Assembly (NCBI GenBank): GCA_024763245.1
Contig: JANTFW010000001.1
Coordinates: 29,888-93,887 of the forward strand
Source: Flavobacteriaceae bacterium
Lineage (GTDB): Bacteria; Bacteroidota; Bacteroidia; Flavobacteriales; Flavobacteriaceae
Length of the DNA stretch: 64,000 nucleotides
Reading direction: 5' to 3'
Under the pieces are notes generated by a model. That model worked only from the letters and a program-made list of their open reading frames with translations. It was not told where the DNA came from and did no database searches. How positions within the stretch are numbered: the first letter of the stretch is position 1; each line of letters begins with the position of its first letter. Positions 9,393-18,590 of this stretch are shown here, in pieces. A program made the position numbers and the translations under genes.

Positions 9393-9716
9393 ATGCATAG
9401 AAAAATAAAAAATACGGTTTCTATTTCATTGGTGATACTTTTGTTGCTACCAATGACTGTGCAGTTGTTTGACCAAGTTTTTCACGAGCACGATCATTTT
9501 GTTTGTTCGGCCAAAAGTGAAAAACATATACATAAACACCACCATACATGCTCAATTTCGAGTTTCCTTTTGTCGTCTTTTGTCGCAGAAAAACAGATTC
9601 AGTATATTGAAAATGCAATTCATTATTACAAAAAAATAGATTTATACAATTTTGTATATTATAGTACTTCCTATCATTCCATTTTATTAAGAGGGCCTCC
9701 AAGTTCTACAATTTAA
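9393..9716 (+). CDS. Small His/Cys-containing membrane-anchored protein
   Basis: 107 aa. The N-terminal hydrophobic segment (residues 9-25) could be a signal anchor. It is followed by HEHDHFVC and a cluster HIHKHHHTC, then an ordinary tail ending LLRGPPSSTI. I do not recognise a named family. The histidine and cysteine cluster would suit Zn or Cu binding at the cell surface. It is first in a run of three same-strand genes with a lipoprotein and a TonB-dependent receptor, consistent with a metal-acquisition role (inference). A -7 like box TACCTTTG lies at 9338-9345, about 48 nt before the ATG. Confidence 0.65.
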   Translation: MHRKIKNTVSISLVILLLLPMTVQLFDQVFHEHDHFVCSAKSEKHIHKHHHTCSISSFLLSSFVAEKQIQYIENAIHYYKKIDLYNFVYYSTSYHSILLRGPPSSTI

Positions 9717-9781
9717 AAGTAAACCCTGCATCTTTATTGATGTAAATTAACAAACTTGTAAAATTTTCAAAACTTAATAAA

Positions 9782-10342
9782 ATGACTAAATTCAAAACAA
9801 TTTTAGCCACTATGTTTGTGGCAACCCTATTAGTAACATCTTGTAAAAAAGGTGACCCTGTAATACCCAATGAAGAAGAAGTAATAACTACATTAATATA
9901 CACATTAACTCCTAATGGTGGCGGTTCTGATATTGTACTAAGTTTTAGAGACTTAGATGGCGATGGTGGGAATGCGCCTGTTATTACAGGTGGTACATTA
10001 GCTACCAATACAACCTATAGCGGCGTATTAAAACTCATGAACGAACAAGAAGATCCTGCTGAGAATACTACAGATGAAATATGGGAAGAAAATAAAGATC
10101 ATGAATTCTTTTTTCAATCAACTATTTCAGGTTTGAGTGTTTCTTATGACGATCAAGATGCCGATGGTAATCCTGTTGGAATTAATACAACCCTAACTAC
10201 TGTAGATGCAGGTTCTGGAACCTTAAAGATCACTTTAAGACATCAGCCAAATAAATTTGCTGAGGGTGCATCTGAAGGTGATATTACCAATGCCGGAGGA
10301 GAAACGGATATTGAAGTAACATTTGATGTAGATGTTCAATAG
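9782..10342 (+). CDS. Putative lipoprotein partner of a TonB-dependent receptor
   Basis: 186 aa. The lipobox LLVTSC puts the lipidated Cys near residue 21 (MFVATLLVTSCKKGDP). The mature part is acidic and beta-rich with Asp-rich turns (FRDLDGDGGNA, YDDQDADGNP) that may bind Ca or other metal. It sits directly before a TonB-dependent receptor and overlaps it by 11 bp, so the two are very likely co-translated. I think similar Bacteroidetes proteins carry the label 'type 1 periplasmic binding fold'; this is from memory and unchecked. A surface or periplasmic substrate-capture role is inferred from context. Confidence 0.75.
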   Translation: MTKFKTILATMFVATLLVTSCKKGDPVIPNEEEVITTLIYTLTPNGGGSDIVLSFRDLDGDGGNAPVITGGTLATNTTYSGVLKLMNEQEDPAENTTDEIWEENKDHEFFFQSTISGLSVSYDDQDADGNPVGINTTLTTVDAGSGTLKITLRHQPNKFAEGASEGDITNAGGETDIEVTFDVDVQ

Positions 10343-12650
10343 AATTTTTTTTATATTACTATTTATACCTGTATTGACATTTTCTCAAAATTGTTCACTT
10401 ACTTTAAGTGGACATATTGAGGATGCTAATACAGGTTCTCCACTTGAGTATGTGGATGTAGTAGTGGAATCTACTTCTATTGGAACCGTTACAGATAGTA
10501 AGGGAATTTTTACAATTTCTAACTTATGTAAAGGGGAATACCATATTATTTTAAGTTACATCGGATATGAATCGAAAAAAGTCTTTGTTACCTTAGATCA
10601 TAATGTAACAAAAAAAATTACACTCGAGCCTTCTGAAAATAAACTTAACGAGGTCATTATTACAGCAAAGAATACCATTAAGACAACACAGAATGTAGCA
10701 AGTTTAAACCAAAGAAGTATTGTTGATAATGCTACCGAAAACTTAGGAAATATGCTTACAGCAGTCGTTGGTGTAAGTGCCTTAAAAACAGGAAATGGAA
10801 TAGCCAAACCCGTAATACACGGATTATATGGGAATAGACTGACTATTCTTAATAATGGCGTTACGCAAAGCGGACAACAATGGGGTAATGACCATAGTCC
10901 TGAAATTGATCCACTTGTAGCGAATAAAATCCGTGTGATTAAAGGTACATCCGCATTAGAATATATGGGTTCCAATCTTGGAAATGTGGTATTAGTAGAA
11001 CCAAAAAGAATTTATAGAGATCCACATTTACACGGAAGTGCTCACTACTCTTTGGAGACCAATGGTCTTAGTAATGGCTTACATCTTCAATTACAAAAAT
11101 ACAATCCTAAAATTTCTTGGAAGATAAACGGAACACTTAAAAAAAGTGGTGATAAAAGAACGGCTAATTACTACTTAACCAATACAGGTGCTCAAGAAGC
11201 TAATTTGGCAATACAACTCGAAAAAAAGTTTTCCGAGAAAATATTTTCAGATTTTTATTTAAGCACTTATAACACTGAATTAGGCATATTAAGAGGTGCT
11301 CATATTGGCAACCTAACTGATTTGGAAGAAGCCTTTCAAAGAGAAACCCCTTTTTTTACAAGTGATCAGTTTAGTTATTCTATTGCATCACCAAAACAAA
11401 AAGTGAACCATCATTTATTAAAAATTCACTCAAAATATCTTATTGATGAGACACAACAATTTAACATTACATTTGCAGGCCAATATGATAACAGAAATGA
11501 ATATGATGTAAGAAGAGGAGGTCGTTCAGAAACACCTGCTCTTAGTTTACAACAATTTTCTTATTTTATAGAAGCTAAGTATAAAAAGGAATTTCTCGAT
11601 GATTTTCTTTTAAAATCCGGCATACAATTAAATGCAATTGATAATGCCAACAATCCTCAAACAGGTATCTTACCTTTGATTCCGGATTATTTATCTTATG
11701 AAACAGGGATCTACCTTGTAGGTTCTAAAAAAACAGAAAAATCCTATTTTCAATTGGGAGCAAGATATGATAATGTCAATCAAAATGTAGCAGCAATTTC
11801 CACTACTTTACCTCGTGAAATTATTCGTTATGAAAATACTTTCCATAAATGGGGAACTTCATTTGGTTGGAAATATACAATAAATGACGCTATATTGCTT
11901 TCTTATAATATTGGACTTGCAACAAGAAATCCCGCTATTAATGAACTTTATAGTTTTGGTTTACATCAAGGTGTTAGTGGAATAGAAGAAGGTAATATCA
12001 ATTTGCAAACTGAAAAATCATTTAAAACAACCTTAGGTTTCAATACAAATAGTGATACTAAATTTGTGTTAGATATCTTGGCGTACTATCAAAAAGTAAA
12101 TGATTATATATTCCTCGAACCACAAGATGAAATACGCTTAACCATTAGAGGCGCATTCCCTGTATTTAAATACAAGCAAACCAATGCTGAAATCTTTGGT
12201 GCGGATATTTCAAGTAAATATCAAATCAATCCATCTTTTAACTTTAAGATAAATTATAGTTATATAAGAGGAGTTGATTTGAAAAATAATCTTTTTTTAA
12301 TCAATCTTCCATCAAATACGATTCATTCGAGTATAGCTTATAAAGCTATTAAACCCTTAAAGATAGGAAAAAAGAGTTTAGAGAATTTTACACTAAAGTT
12401 ATCGGATCAATATGTTTTTAAACAAAATAATATTTTACCGGAACAAGATTTTGTAGCAGCTCCAGACGCTTATAATTTGCTTAATATGAAAATAGCAACA
12501 GATCTCCAATTAAGTAAAACACGACTTAGATTTACTTTTAAAATAGAGAATATATTAAATGTTTCGTATAGAGATTATCTAAACCGCCAAAGGTATTTTG
12601 CAGATGATTTAGGGATAAATGCTGTTTTAGGAATAGGTATTACTTTTTAA
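10332..12650 (+). CDS. TonB-dependent outer-membrane receptor (probable metal uptake)
   Basis: 772 aa. Signal peptide at residues 1-18, then a carboxypeptidase-regulatory-like domain (about 22-105, LSGHIEDANTGSPLEYVDV), a plug domain (about 115-220, ILNNGVTQSGQQWGNDHSPE), and a 22-strand-type barrel ending in aromatic F. The GNDHSPEIDP stretch in the plug recalls ZnuD-type zinc receptors, and the upstream His-rich protein supports a metal substrate. Zn is the best guess, Cu the alternative. Translation starts inside the last codons of the lipoprotein gene. No SusD homologue is present, which argues against a glycan utilisation locus. Confidence 0.88.
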   Translation: MFNRIFFILLFIPVLTFSQNCSLTLSGHIEDANTGSPLEYVDVVVESTSIGTVTDSKGIFTISNLCKGEYHIILSYIGYESKKVFVTLDHNVTKKITLEPSENKLNEVIITAKNTIKTTQNVASLNQRSIVDNATENLGNMLTAVVGVSALKTGNGIAKPVIHGLYGNRLTILNNGVTQSGQQWGNDHSPEIDPLVANKIRVIKGTSALEYMGSNLGNVVLVEPKRIYRDPHLHGSAHYSLETNGLSNGLHLQLQKYNPKISWKINGTLKKSGDKRTANYYLTNTGAQEANLAIQLEKKFSEKIFSDFYLSTYNTELGILRGAHIGNLTDLEEAFQRETPFFTSDQFSYSIASPKQKVNHHLLKIHSKYLIDETQQFNITFAGQYDNRNEYDVRRGGRSETPALSLQQFSYFIEAKYKKEFLDDFLLKSGIQLNAIDNANNPQTGILPLIPDYLSYETGIYLVGSKKTEKSYFQLGARYDNVNQNVAAISTTLPREIIRYENTFHKWGTSFGWKYTINDAILLSYNIGLATRNPAINELYSFGLHQGVSGIEEGNINLQTEKSFKTTLGFNTNSDTKFVLDILAYYQKVNDYIFLEPQDEIRLTIRGAFPVFKYKQTNAEIFGADISSKYQINPSFNFKINYSYIRGVDLKNNLFLINLPSNTIHSSIAYKAIKPLKIGKKSLENFTLKLSDQYVFKQNNILPEQDFVAAPDAYNLLNMKIATDLQLSKTRLRFTFKIENILNVSYRDYLNRQRYFADDLGINAVLGIGITF

Positions 12651-12922
12651 AAACAGTGTAATATGATTTTTGGTTTTTATTTGGGAAAATAGAATTAACA
12701 ATAGTCTATGTAAAAACTTGTAATATTATAATTCGCAACCTGTTTAAGAAATTTGAAAACCTGAAAGTTACATTTCTATAGTTGAATCTACCACTTCTTA
12801 AAACTTCCATCATCTTATTCAAAATTGAAGAAAAATAATGTAAATTTGCGTCTTATTTTTCAAATTTTATTGTATTCAATTGTCGATACAATCTACTTAC
12901 TAATTTTTAAAAGTAAACCATT

Positions 12923-14599
12923 ATGAAATATTTATCCGATATAGAAATAGCGCAGCAGGCGACTATGTTACCTATTACTAAAATAGCCGAAAAACTGGGG
13001 ATTGATGAAGATGATGTTGAATTATATGGAAAATACAAGGCTAAACTATCCTTATCTCTAAAAGATGATGAAAAGATTGCCAATTCTAATTTAATATTGG
13101 TTACAGCCATAACGCCTACACCTGCAGGAGAAGGAAAAACAACCGTCTCTATCGGATTAAATGAAGGGCTCAACAAAATAGGAAAAAAGGCCATTGCTGT
13201 TCTAAGAGAGCCCTCTTTAGGTCCTGTTTTTGGGATCAAAGGTGGCGCTGCGGGTGGTGGTTATGCACAAGTGGTTCCTATGGAAGATATCAATTTGCAT
13301 TTTACAGGTGATTTTTCTGCTATTGAAAAAGCCAATAATCTATTATCAGCCTTGATTGATAATAATATCCAAAGTAAAACACGAAACCTTGGTATCGATC
13401 CTAGAACTATAGTATGGAAACGTGTTATGGATATGAATGATCGTTCTTTACGGGATATAACTATTGGTCTAGGTGGGGTTTTTAATGGGATACCACGACA
13501 AGATGGTTTTAATATTACACCGGCATCCGAAGTAATGGCTATTTTATGTATGGCCGAAGATTTTGAAGACCTTAAAAAACGCCTAGGCACTATTTTTATA
13601 GGTTTTACATTCGATAAAAAACCCATCTACGCCAAAGATTTAAAAGCCGAAAACGCTATGGCCATCTTATTAAAAGATGCCATTAAGCCGAATCTGGTAC
13701 AAACCCTGGAAAATAATCCGGCCATCATTCATGGTGGTCCCTTTGCTAATATAGCCCAAGGTACCAATACCATTATTGCTACAAAAATAGGGTTATCCTT
13801 AGCCGATTATGTAGTAACAGAAGCAGGATTCGGTGCTGATTTAGGTGCTGAAAAATTCTTAGATATCAAATGTGTATCCGGTGGTCTAGCCCCTAAAGCT
13901 GTAGTACTTGTAGCGACTATTCGAGCACTTCGTCATCATGGTGGTGCCCGTAAAGAAGAATATAATACCCCTTGTTTGGACAAAGTAAAAAAAGGGTTTG
14001 CCAACCTGGAAAAGCATATTGAAAACATTCAAAAATTTGGCATTAATCCGGTAGTTGCTATCAATAGATTTCCTTCCGACACAAATAATGAAACGGAATA
14101 TATCATCGAAAAATGTAAAGAGATGGGCGTTGAAGCCGTTGTTGCAGAAGAATGGGCAAAAGGAGGAGAAGGGATGAAAGAAGTAGCCGAAGTGGTCGTT
14201 AAAAGCATTGAAAAAGGGCAAAATAATTTTAAACCTCTTTATGATTGGCAAATACCCATCATTGAAAAAATAGAAACGATTGCCAGAGAAATATACGGTG
14301 CCGATGGAGTTGATTTTTCTAAAAAAGCCTTATCTGATTTAAAAAAAATAACTTCGTTGGGATTAAATCAACTTCCTGTTTGTATGGCAAAAACACAAAA
14401 ATCATTATCCGATAATGATAAAGCACTGGGAAGACCTCGTGATTTTAGAATAACGGTTCGCGAATTTGAATATGCCGTAGGGGCAGGATTTGTAATTCCA
14501 ATACTCGGAAAAATGATGCGTATGCCGGGGCTACCGGCAACTCCGGCTTCTGAAGGAATGTTTATCGACAACGAAGGAAAAATATCAGGATTATCTTAG
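12923..14599 (+). CDS. fhs: Formate-tetrahydrofolate ligase
   Basis: 558 aa, full family length. It makes 10-formyl-THF from formate, THF and ATP in the cytoplasm for one-carbon metabolism. The P-loop [16 protein letters not shown] is near residue 70, and family blocks [41 protein letters not shown] and [16 protein letters not shown] are intact. The gene stands alone between a -7 like box TAAATTTG at 12841-12848 and a strong terminator after 14632. The 272-bp upstream gap holds no other gene that I can see. Confidence 0.97.
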   Translation: MKYLSDIEIAQQATMLPITKIAEKLGIDEDDVELYGKYKAKLSLSLKDDEKIANSNLILVTAITPTPAGEGKTTVSIGLNEGLNKIGKKAIAVLREPSLGPVFGIKGGAAGGGYAQVVPMEDINLHFTGDFSAIEKANNLLSALIDNNIQSKTRNLGIDPRTIVWKRVMDMNDRSLRDITIGLGGVFNGIPRQDGFNITPASEVMAILCMAEDFEDLKKRLGTIFIGFTFDKKPIYAKDLKAENAMAILLKDAIKPNLVQTLENNPAIIHGGPFANIAQGTNTIIATKIGLSLADYVVTEAGFGADLGAEKFLDIKCVSGGLAPKAVVLVATIRALRHHGGARKEEYNTPCLDKVKKGFANLEKHIENIQKFGINPVVAINRFPSDTNNETEYIIEKCKEMGVEAVVAEEWAKGGEGMKEVAEVVVKSIEKGQNNFKPLYDWQIPIIEKIETIAREIYGADGVDFSKKALSDLKKITSLGLNQLPVCMAKTQKSLSDNDKALGRPRDFRITVREFEYAVGAGFVIPILGKMMRMPGLPATPASEGMFIDNEGKISGLS

Positions 14600-14632
14600 T
14601 AATACTACAAGATTTCATCACAAAACCAAGTA

Positions 14633-14665
14633 AAGCCGACTAAGATTTCTAAGTCGGCTTTTTTT
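14633..14665 (+). terminator. Intrinsic terminator after fhs
   Basis: Perfect 9-bp stem AAGCCGACT/AGTCGGCTT with a 10-nt loop, followed by a T run. Confidence 0.92.
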
Positions 14666-14758
14666 CTTTGTCCTATGCGTAAAAACTAACATAAATCATA
14701 TTCTATCTGCTGCATTATTTGTAATTTTATGCTTCATTAACTAATAAATTATTGACAG

Positions 14759-16882
14759 ATGAAAGTATATGATGACAAACACATTAAAAATGTCGCTTTT
14801 GTAGGGGCTCACCACAGTGGTAAAACAACTCTTGCTGAAACGATGCTCTTTGAAGCCGGATTACTGAATCGTCGTGGAAGCGTAGAAGAAAAAAATACCA
14901 TTTCTGACTTTCACGACATAGAAAAAGAACGCCTAAATTCAATTTTTGCCACCCCATTGCATACGGAATGGCGGAATTATAAAATAAATATCATCGACAC
15001 TCCCGGTTTAGATGATTTTATTGGTGAAATTGCTTCTACTATGCGTGTTGCAGATACTGTTTTAATGGTAGTAAATGCACAGCACGGCGCAGAGGTTGGT
15101 ACTGAGATTATCTGGAATTATATAGATCGTTTTGCAAAACCTACTGTTTTTGTCATCAATCAAATTGATCACGATAAAGCTGATTTTGAAAATAGTTATA
15201 AAAGCATTGTCGATCTCGTTGGGAACAATGCTATAAAGATTCAATATCCTTTAGTAATTGACGGCGCACAATGCATCGTTGACGTTCTAAAAATGAAAAT
15301 GTATAAATTTAGCCCCGAAGGTGGAAAACCGGAAAAACTGGAAATCCCTGAAAATCAAAAGGAATTGGCCGAAGAAATGCATAATGAGTTAGTAGAAAAA
15401 GCGGCTGAAAATGACGAGGGATTGATGGAGCTATTTTTTGAAAAAGGAACACTTAACGAAGATGAGATGCGTGAAGGTATCAATAAAGGAATGTTACATC
15501 ACGAAATCTTCCCCGTATTCTGTATGTCTGCTTTAAATGATATGGGAAGTGGCCGTTTAATGGGATTCATTGATAATGTTGCCCCTAGTGCTTCCGATTT
15601 AAAAGAAGAACAAAGTTTAGAAGGAGAAACCATTTCAAGATCTGAAACTCCTACTACTCTATTTGTTTATAAAACCCTTAATGATGCCAACTTAGGGAAA
15701 ATTACCTTCTTTAAAGTAAAATCCGGAACCTTAGAACAAGGAACCAAATTGGTAAATTCACGTACAGGAGATACCGAAACCCTGAATCAACTGTATATTA
15801 TGGAAGGAAAAGACCGTAAGCAGGTTGATAAATTGAATGTAGGTGATATTGGTGCCACACTAAAATTAAAATTTACAGAAACCAACGATACCTTACATAC
15901 TGATGGTCATAAAGTAACTATTAAACCCATCCAATATCCCGTTCCTAGAATTCGTAAATCCGTTAAGGCCAAAGAAGCAAAAGATGAAGAGAAATTACAC
16001 GAAGCGCTTCGTAAAATTCACAGTCAAGATCCTACGTGTAGTGTAGAGTACTCAAAAGAACTCAAACAACATATTTTGGCTTGTCAAGGTGAATTACATC
16101 TTCAGGTAATAGATTGGCAATTGCAAAACTTGTATAATGTAAAAGCAGACTATGAACAACCCAGAGTAGCCTATAGAGAAACGATACAACGCTCAGCTAC
16201 AACTAGTTATCGACATAAAAAACAATCGGGTGGTGCGGGTCAGTTTGGCGAGGTACATATCAAAATTGAGCCTTATAAAGAGGGAATGCCGGATCCCGAA
16301 GGTTTTAACGTTCGTGGTGTAGAAGAAATTGATTTGGATTGGGGTGGAAAATTAGTTTTTTATAACTGTATTGTCGGTGGCGCCATTGATGCACGATATT
16401 TACCTGCAGTTATGAAAGGAGTTCTTGAAGTAATGGAAGAAGGACCTCTAACAGGATCGTATGCACGTGATGTAAGAGTTATGCTTTTTGATGGAAAAAT
16501 GCACCCTGTAGATTCTAATGATATCTCCTTTAAAATAGCAGGCGCACACGCTTTTAAAGAAGCCTTTTTAAATGCCAATCCTAAACTCATGGAACCTATC
16601 CAAAACTTAGAGGTTAAAATGCCGGAAGAAATGATGGGGAGCGTGATGACTGATTTACAAGCTAGACGTGCCGTTGTAATGGGTATGGAAGGAGAAGGTA
16701 ATTATCAAAAAATTACGGCTAAAGTTCCTTTGGCAGAAATGTATAAATACTCTACTTCCTTACGTTCTTTAACTCAAGGTAGGGGTACTTTTACCTCCAC
16801 TTTTGATACTTTTCAACCGGTACCGACAAATGTTCAAGCCGATTTAATTAAGAAAAGAAAAGCAGAGATCGCAGAAGATTAG
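14759..16882 (+). CDS. Elongation factor G paralogue (EF-G2-like) lacking key GTPase residues
   Basis: 707 aa with full EF-G domain order. The P-loop GAHHSGKTT is at residues 16-24. Where EF-G has DTPGHVDF, this protein has DTPGLDDF, so the catalytic His is Leu84 (codon 15008-15010). The G4 motif NKxD is NQID (134-137). The switch I motif RGITI is RLNSI. The domain IV tip KQSGGAGQFGEV, needed for translocation, is kept. This matches the idea of a Bacteroidetes EF-G2 that promotes translocation without GTP hydrolysis, reported for Bacteroides thetaiotaomicron under carbon starvation. The canonical fusA is not in the window. Single gene, followed by a terminator. Confidence 0.93.
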   Translation: MKVYDDKHIKNVAFVGAHHSGKTTLAETMLFEAGLLNRRGSVEEKNTISDFHDIEKERLNSIFATPLHTEWRNYKINIIDTPGLDDFIGEIASTMRVADTVLMVVNAQHGAEVGTEIIWNYIDRFAKPTVFVINQIDHDKADFENSYKSIVDLVGNNAIKIQYPLVIDGAQCIVDVLKMKMYKFSPEGGKPEKLEIPENQKELAEEMHNELVEKAAENDEGLMELFFEKGTLNEDEMREGINKGMLHHEIFPVFCMSALNDMGSGRLMGFIDNVAPSASDLKEEQSLEGETISRSETPTTLFVYKTLNDANLGKITFFKVKSGTLEQGTKLVNSRTGDTETLNQLYIMEGKDRKQVDKLNVGDIGATLKLKFTETNDTLHTDGHKVTIKPIQYPVPRIRKSVKAKEAKDEEKLHEALRKIHSQDPTCSVEYSKELKQHILACQGELHLQVIDWQLQNLYNVKADYEQPRVAYRETIQRSATTSYRHKKQSGGAGQFGEVHIKIEPYKEGMPDPEGFNVRGVEEIDLDWGGKLVFYNCIVGGAIDARYLPAVMKGVLEVMEEGPLTGSYARDVRVMLFDGKMHPVDSNDISFKIAGAHAFKEAFLNANPKLMEPIQNLEVKMPEEMMGSVMTDLQARRAVVMGMEGEGNYQKITAKVPLAEMYKYSTSLRSLTQGRGTFTSTFDTFQPVPTNVQADLIKKRKAEIAED

Positions 16883-16900
16883 AAGTAATACTCCAATTAA

Positions 16901-16932
16901 AAAAGGGAATACTAAGTATATTCCCTTTTTTT
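16901..16932 (+). terminator. Intrinsic terminator after EF-G2
   Basis: 11-bp stem AAAAGGGAATA/TATTCCCTTTT with a 7-nt loop and trailing T run. The A-rich flank would also allow some termination on the other strand. Confidence 0.9.
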
Positions 16933-16946
16933 ATGGAAACAATTGA

Positions 16947-16975
16947 TTGAAGCATTAAATAATACACTATTTTTG
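16947..16975 (+). promoter_or_regulatory. Bacteroidetes-type promoter for mgsA
   Basis: TTG at 16947-16949, 18-nt spacer, TATTTTTG at 16968-16975; the mgsA ATG is about 21 nt further on. It shows mgsA is transcribed separately from the EF-G2 gene. Confidence 0.6.
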
Positions 16976-16996
16976 TGCAATTAAATTTCGCTTATT

Positions 16997-17359
16997 ATGA
17001 ATATTGCAATTATTGCTCACGATGGAAAAAAAGCCGAGATGATTCAGTTTTTAATGGATTACAAAGCAATTTTAATTCAAAAAGAAATTCATCTATTTGC
17101 CACAGGAACAACCGGTGAAAAAGCGGAAAAGGCTGGTTTTAGTGTGCACAAATTCTTGTCCGGCCCTATGGGAGGTGATGCACAAATTGCAGCTAAAATT
17201 GCCACAGGAGAAATAGATATGGTTATCTTTTTTAGAGATCCCTTAGAAAAACATCCACACGAGCCCGACATCTTTATGCTTATGCGACTTTGTGATGTGC
17301 ATAATATCCCGTTGGCTACCAATCCGGCTACGGCGGAGTTACTTATAAAAGCAGTTTAG
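16997..17359 (+). CDS. mgsA: Methylglyoxal synthase
   Basis: 120 aa. It converts dihydroxyacetone phosphate to methylglyoxal plus phosphate, a phosphate-releasing bypass of lower glycolysis. Visible are AHDGKKAEM at the N-terminus, the phosphate-binding [28 protein letters not shown] with the catalytic Asp region, and [15 protein letters not shown]. Length is close to the E. coli enzyme without its C-terminal tail. It has its own promoter, converges on ridA with a 28-bp gap, and sits beside the EF-G2 gene; a shared carbon/phosphate stress role is only a thought. Confidence 0.95.
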   Translation: MNIAIIAHDGKKAEMIQFLMDYKAILIQKEIHLFATGTTGEKAEKAGFSVHKFLSGPMGGDAQIAAKIATGEIDMVIFFRDPLEKHPHEPDIFMLMRLCDVHNIPLATNPATAELLIKAV

Positions 17360-17387
17360 CACCTTCCTTCGAAAATTGAGATCATTT

Positions 17388-17768
17388 TTACCCAACAGCA
17401 ATCAGAGAGATTTCAACCGATACATCTAAAGGAAGTTTGGCCACCTGAACCGTTTCCCTTGCTGGAGCAATATCATCAGAGAAATAGGAAGCGTATACCT
17501 CATTTATTTCCGAAAAATTCTCCATGTCTTTGATAAAAATAGAAACTTTAACCACCTTATCAAAACTTAAACCCGCTGCGGATAAGATGGCCGATAGGTT
17601 TTTCATGACCTGATTTGTTGCCTCCTTAATACCGGATGTTATCAACGCATTGGTTGCTGGATTCATAGGTATTTGTCCGGAAACATAAAGTGTATTATTG
17701 ACATAAACCGCTTGATTGTAAGGGCCTATAGGCATAGGAGCATCTGGTGTTTTGATAATTTTTTTCAT
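17388..17768 (-). CDS. ridA: RidA family enamine/imine deaminase
   Basis: 126 aa from the ATG at 17768. A longer frame up to 17810 adds 14 residues that do not fit the family, whose members begin just before the conserved PxPIGPYxQA block seen here as MPIGPYNQAVYV. The family hydrolyses reactive 2-aminoacrylate and related imines from PLP enzymes. The catalytic Arg (PARETVQV) and C-terminal VEI are kept. A TATCTTTG box lies at 17836-17843 (minus). The 17769-17921 gap holds only this upstream region. Confidence 0.92.
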   Translation of the reverse strand: MKKIIKTPDAPMPIGPYNQAVYVNNTLYVSGQIPMNPATNALITSGIKEATNQVMKNLSAILSAAGLSFDKVVKVSIFIKDMENFSEINEVYASYFSDDIAPARETVQVAKLPLDVSVEISLIAVG

Positions 17769-17921
17769 AATAGAAGTTAAAAAATTTTGATTCTTTTTAC
17801 AGGTTTTCAAGTGCTCTTTTATAACTTATTTTTCTCAAAGATACAAACTTGTAAGCAATCTAGTAAACCTATATTCAATATGTTTAAGGAGGGGAATATA
17901 TGTGCGAAATTCGATCTAGGA

Positions 17922-18566
17922 TTACTTAGACGTCTGGTTATTGATAACGCTCCAAGATTCCTTTAATTCTATTTGCCTCTCAATGGGCTTAATAATAGTA
18001 ATGTAATCATCCAATCCTAAATGGGGTTTAAATCGTTTTGATTTGATATATTTAGTATAATTTTCTAAAGAATCCCAAAAGGTGGAAACCAAACAATGTG
18101 ATGAATTATTGGTATCTATAGAAATTGAACCACCTAACATCCCTAAAGCGTTTTGTAAATAAGTAACCGGTAACTCCTCCCGTACTTTATCAATTTTATT
18201 AGATTTTATATCTAGCTCTGCAACATAGAGTATTTTTGCATTCTTCAAAGCCACTGCTAACAAATCAAATGATTCATTACTATTTATTTCGAAATTAAAA
18301 TAGTCCACTTGAATAGTGTTATAAGTCTTGGATTGATTTATGCTGTTAAAGATTTGGTCGTGCTTATCCTCCAAAAATAATCGTAAAGAAGCCTCGTTGT
18401 CCCAAAAACTAATAATACAAGCATTTCTTTTATGATTATTATCAAAACCACCTACTTGCCCAATAAAACCTTTTGAGTTTTGAATTGCAATCCATTGCTC
18501 TTGCAAAATAGAAAATTCTTTTTCTCGCTTAGGTTTTACCTCACATACTATCCATTTAATATACAT
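17922..18566 (-). CDS. DUF4937/YdbC-like protein with two ferredoxin-like halves
   Basis: 214 aa, cytoplasmic. Two similar halves are visible: residues 1-75 (MYIKWIVCEV... SFWDNEASLRLFL) and about 108-185 (AKILYVAELD... STFWDSLENYTKYI). Each looks like an alpha-beta dimeric barrel of the monooxygenase/DUF4937 type. Catalysis has not been shown for this group, and no cofactor motif is visible. It lies 24 bp downstream of lptD on the same strand and is probably co-transcribed, but no functional tie is evident. Confidence 0.7.
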   Translation of the reverse strand: MYIKWIVCEVKPKREKEFSILQEQWIAIQNSKGFIGQVGGFDNNHKRNACIISFWDNEASLRLFLEDKHDQIFNSINQSKTYNTIQVDYFNFEINSNESFDLLAVALKNAKILYVAELDIKSNKIDKVREELPVTYLQNALGMLGGSISIDTNNSSHCLVSTFWDSLENYTKYIKSKRFKPHLGLDDYITIIKPIERQIELKESWSVINNQTSK

Positions 18567-18590
18567 GCAATTAGACGATTATAGTAATTA

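Noticed and set aside
9421..10008. Two minus-strand frames opposite the His-rich protein and lipoprotein genes
   Set aside because: The plus strand shows signal peptide, lipobox and operon overlap; the minus frames have none.
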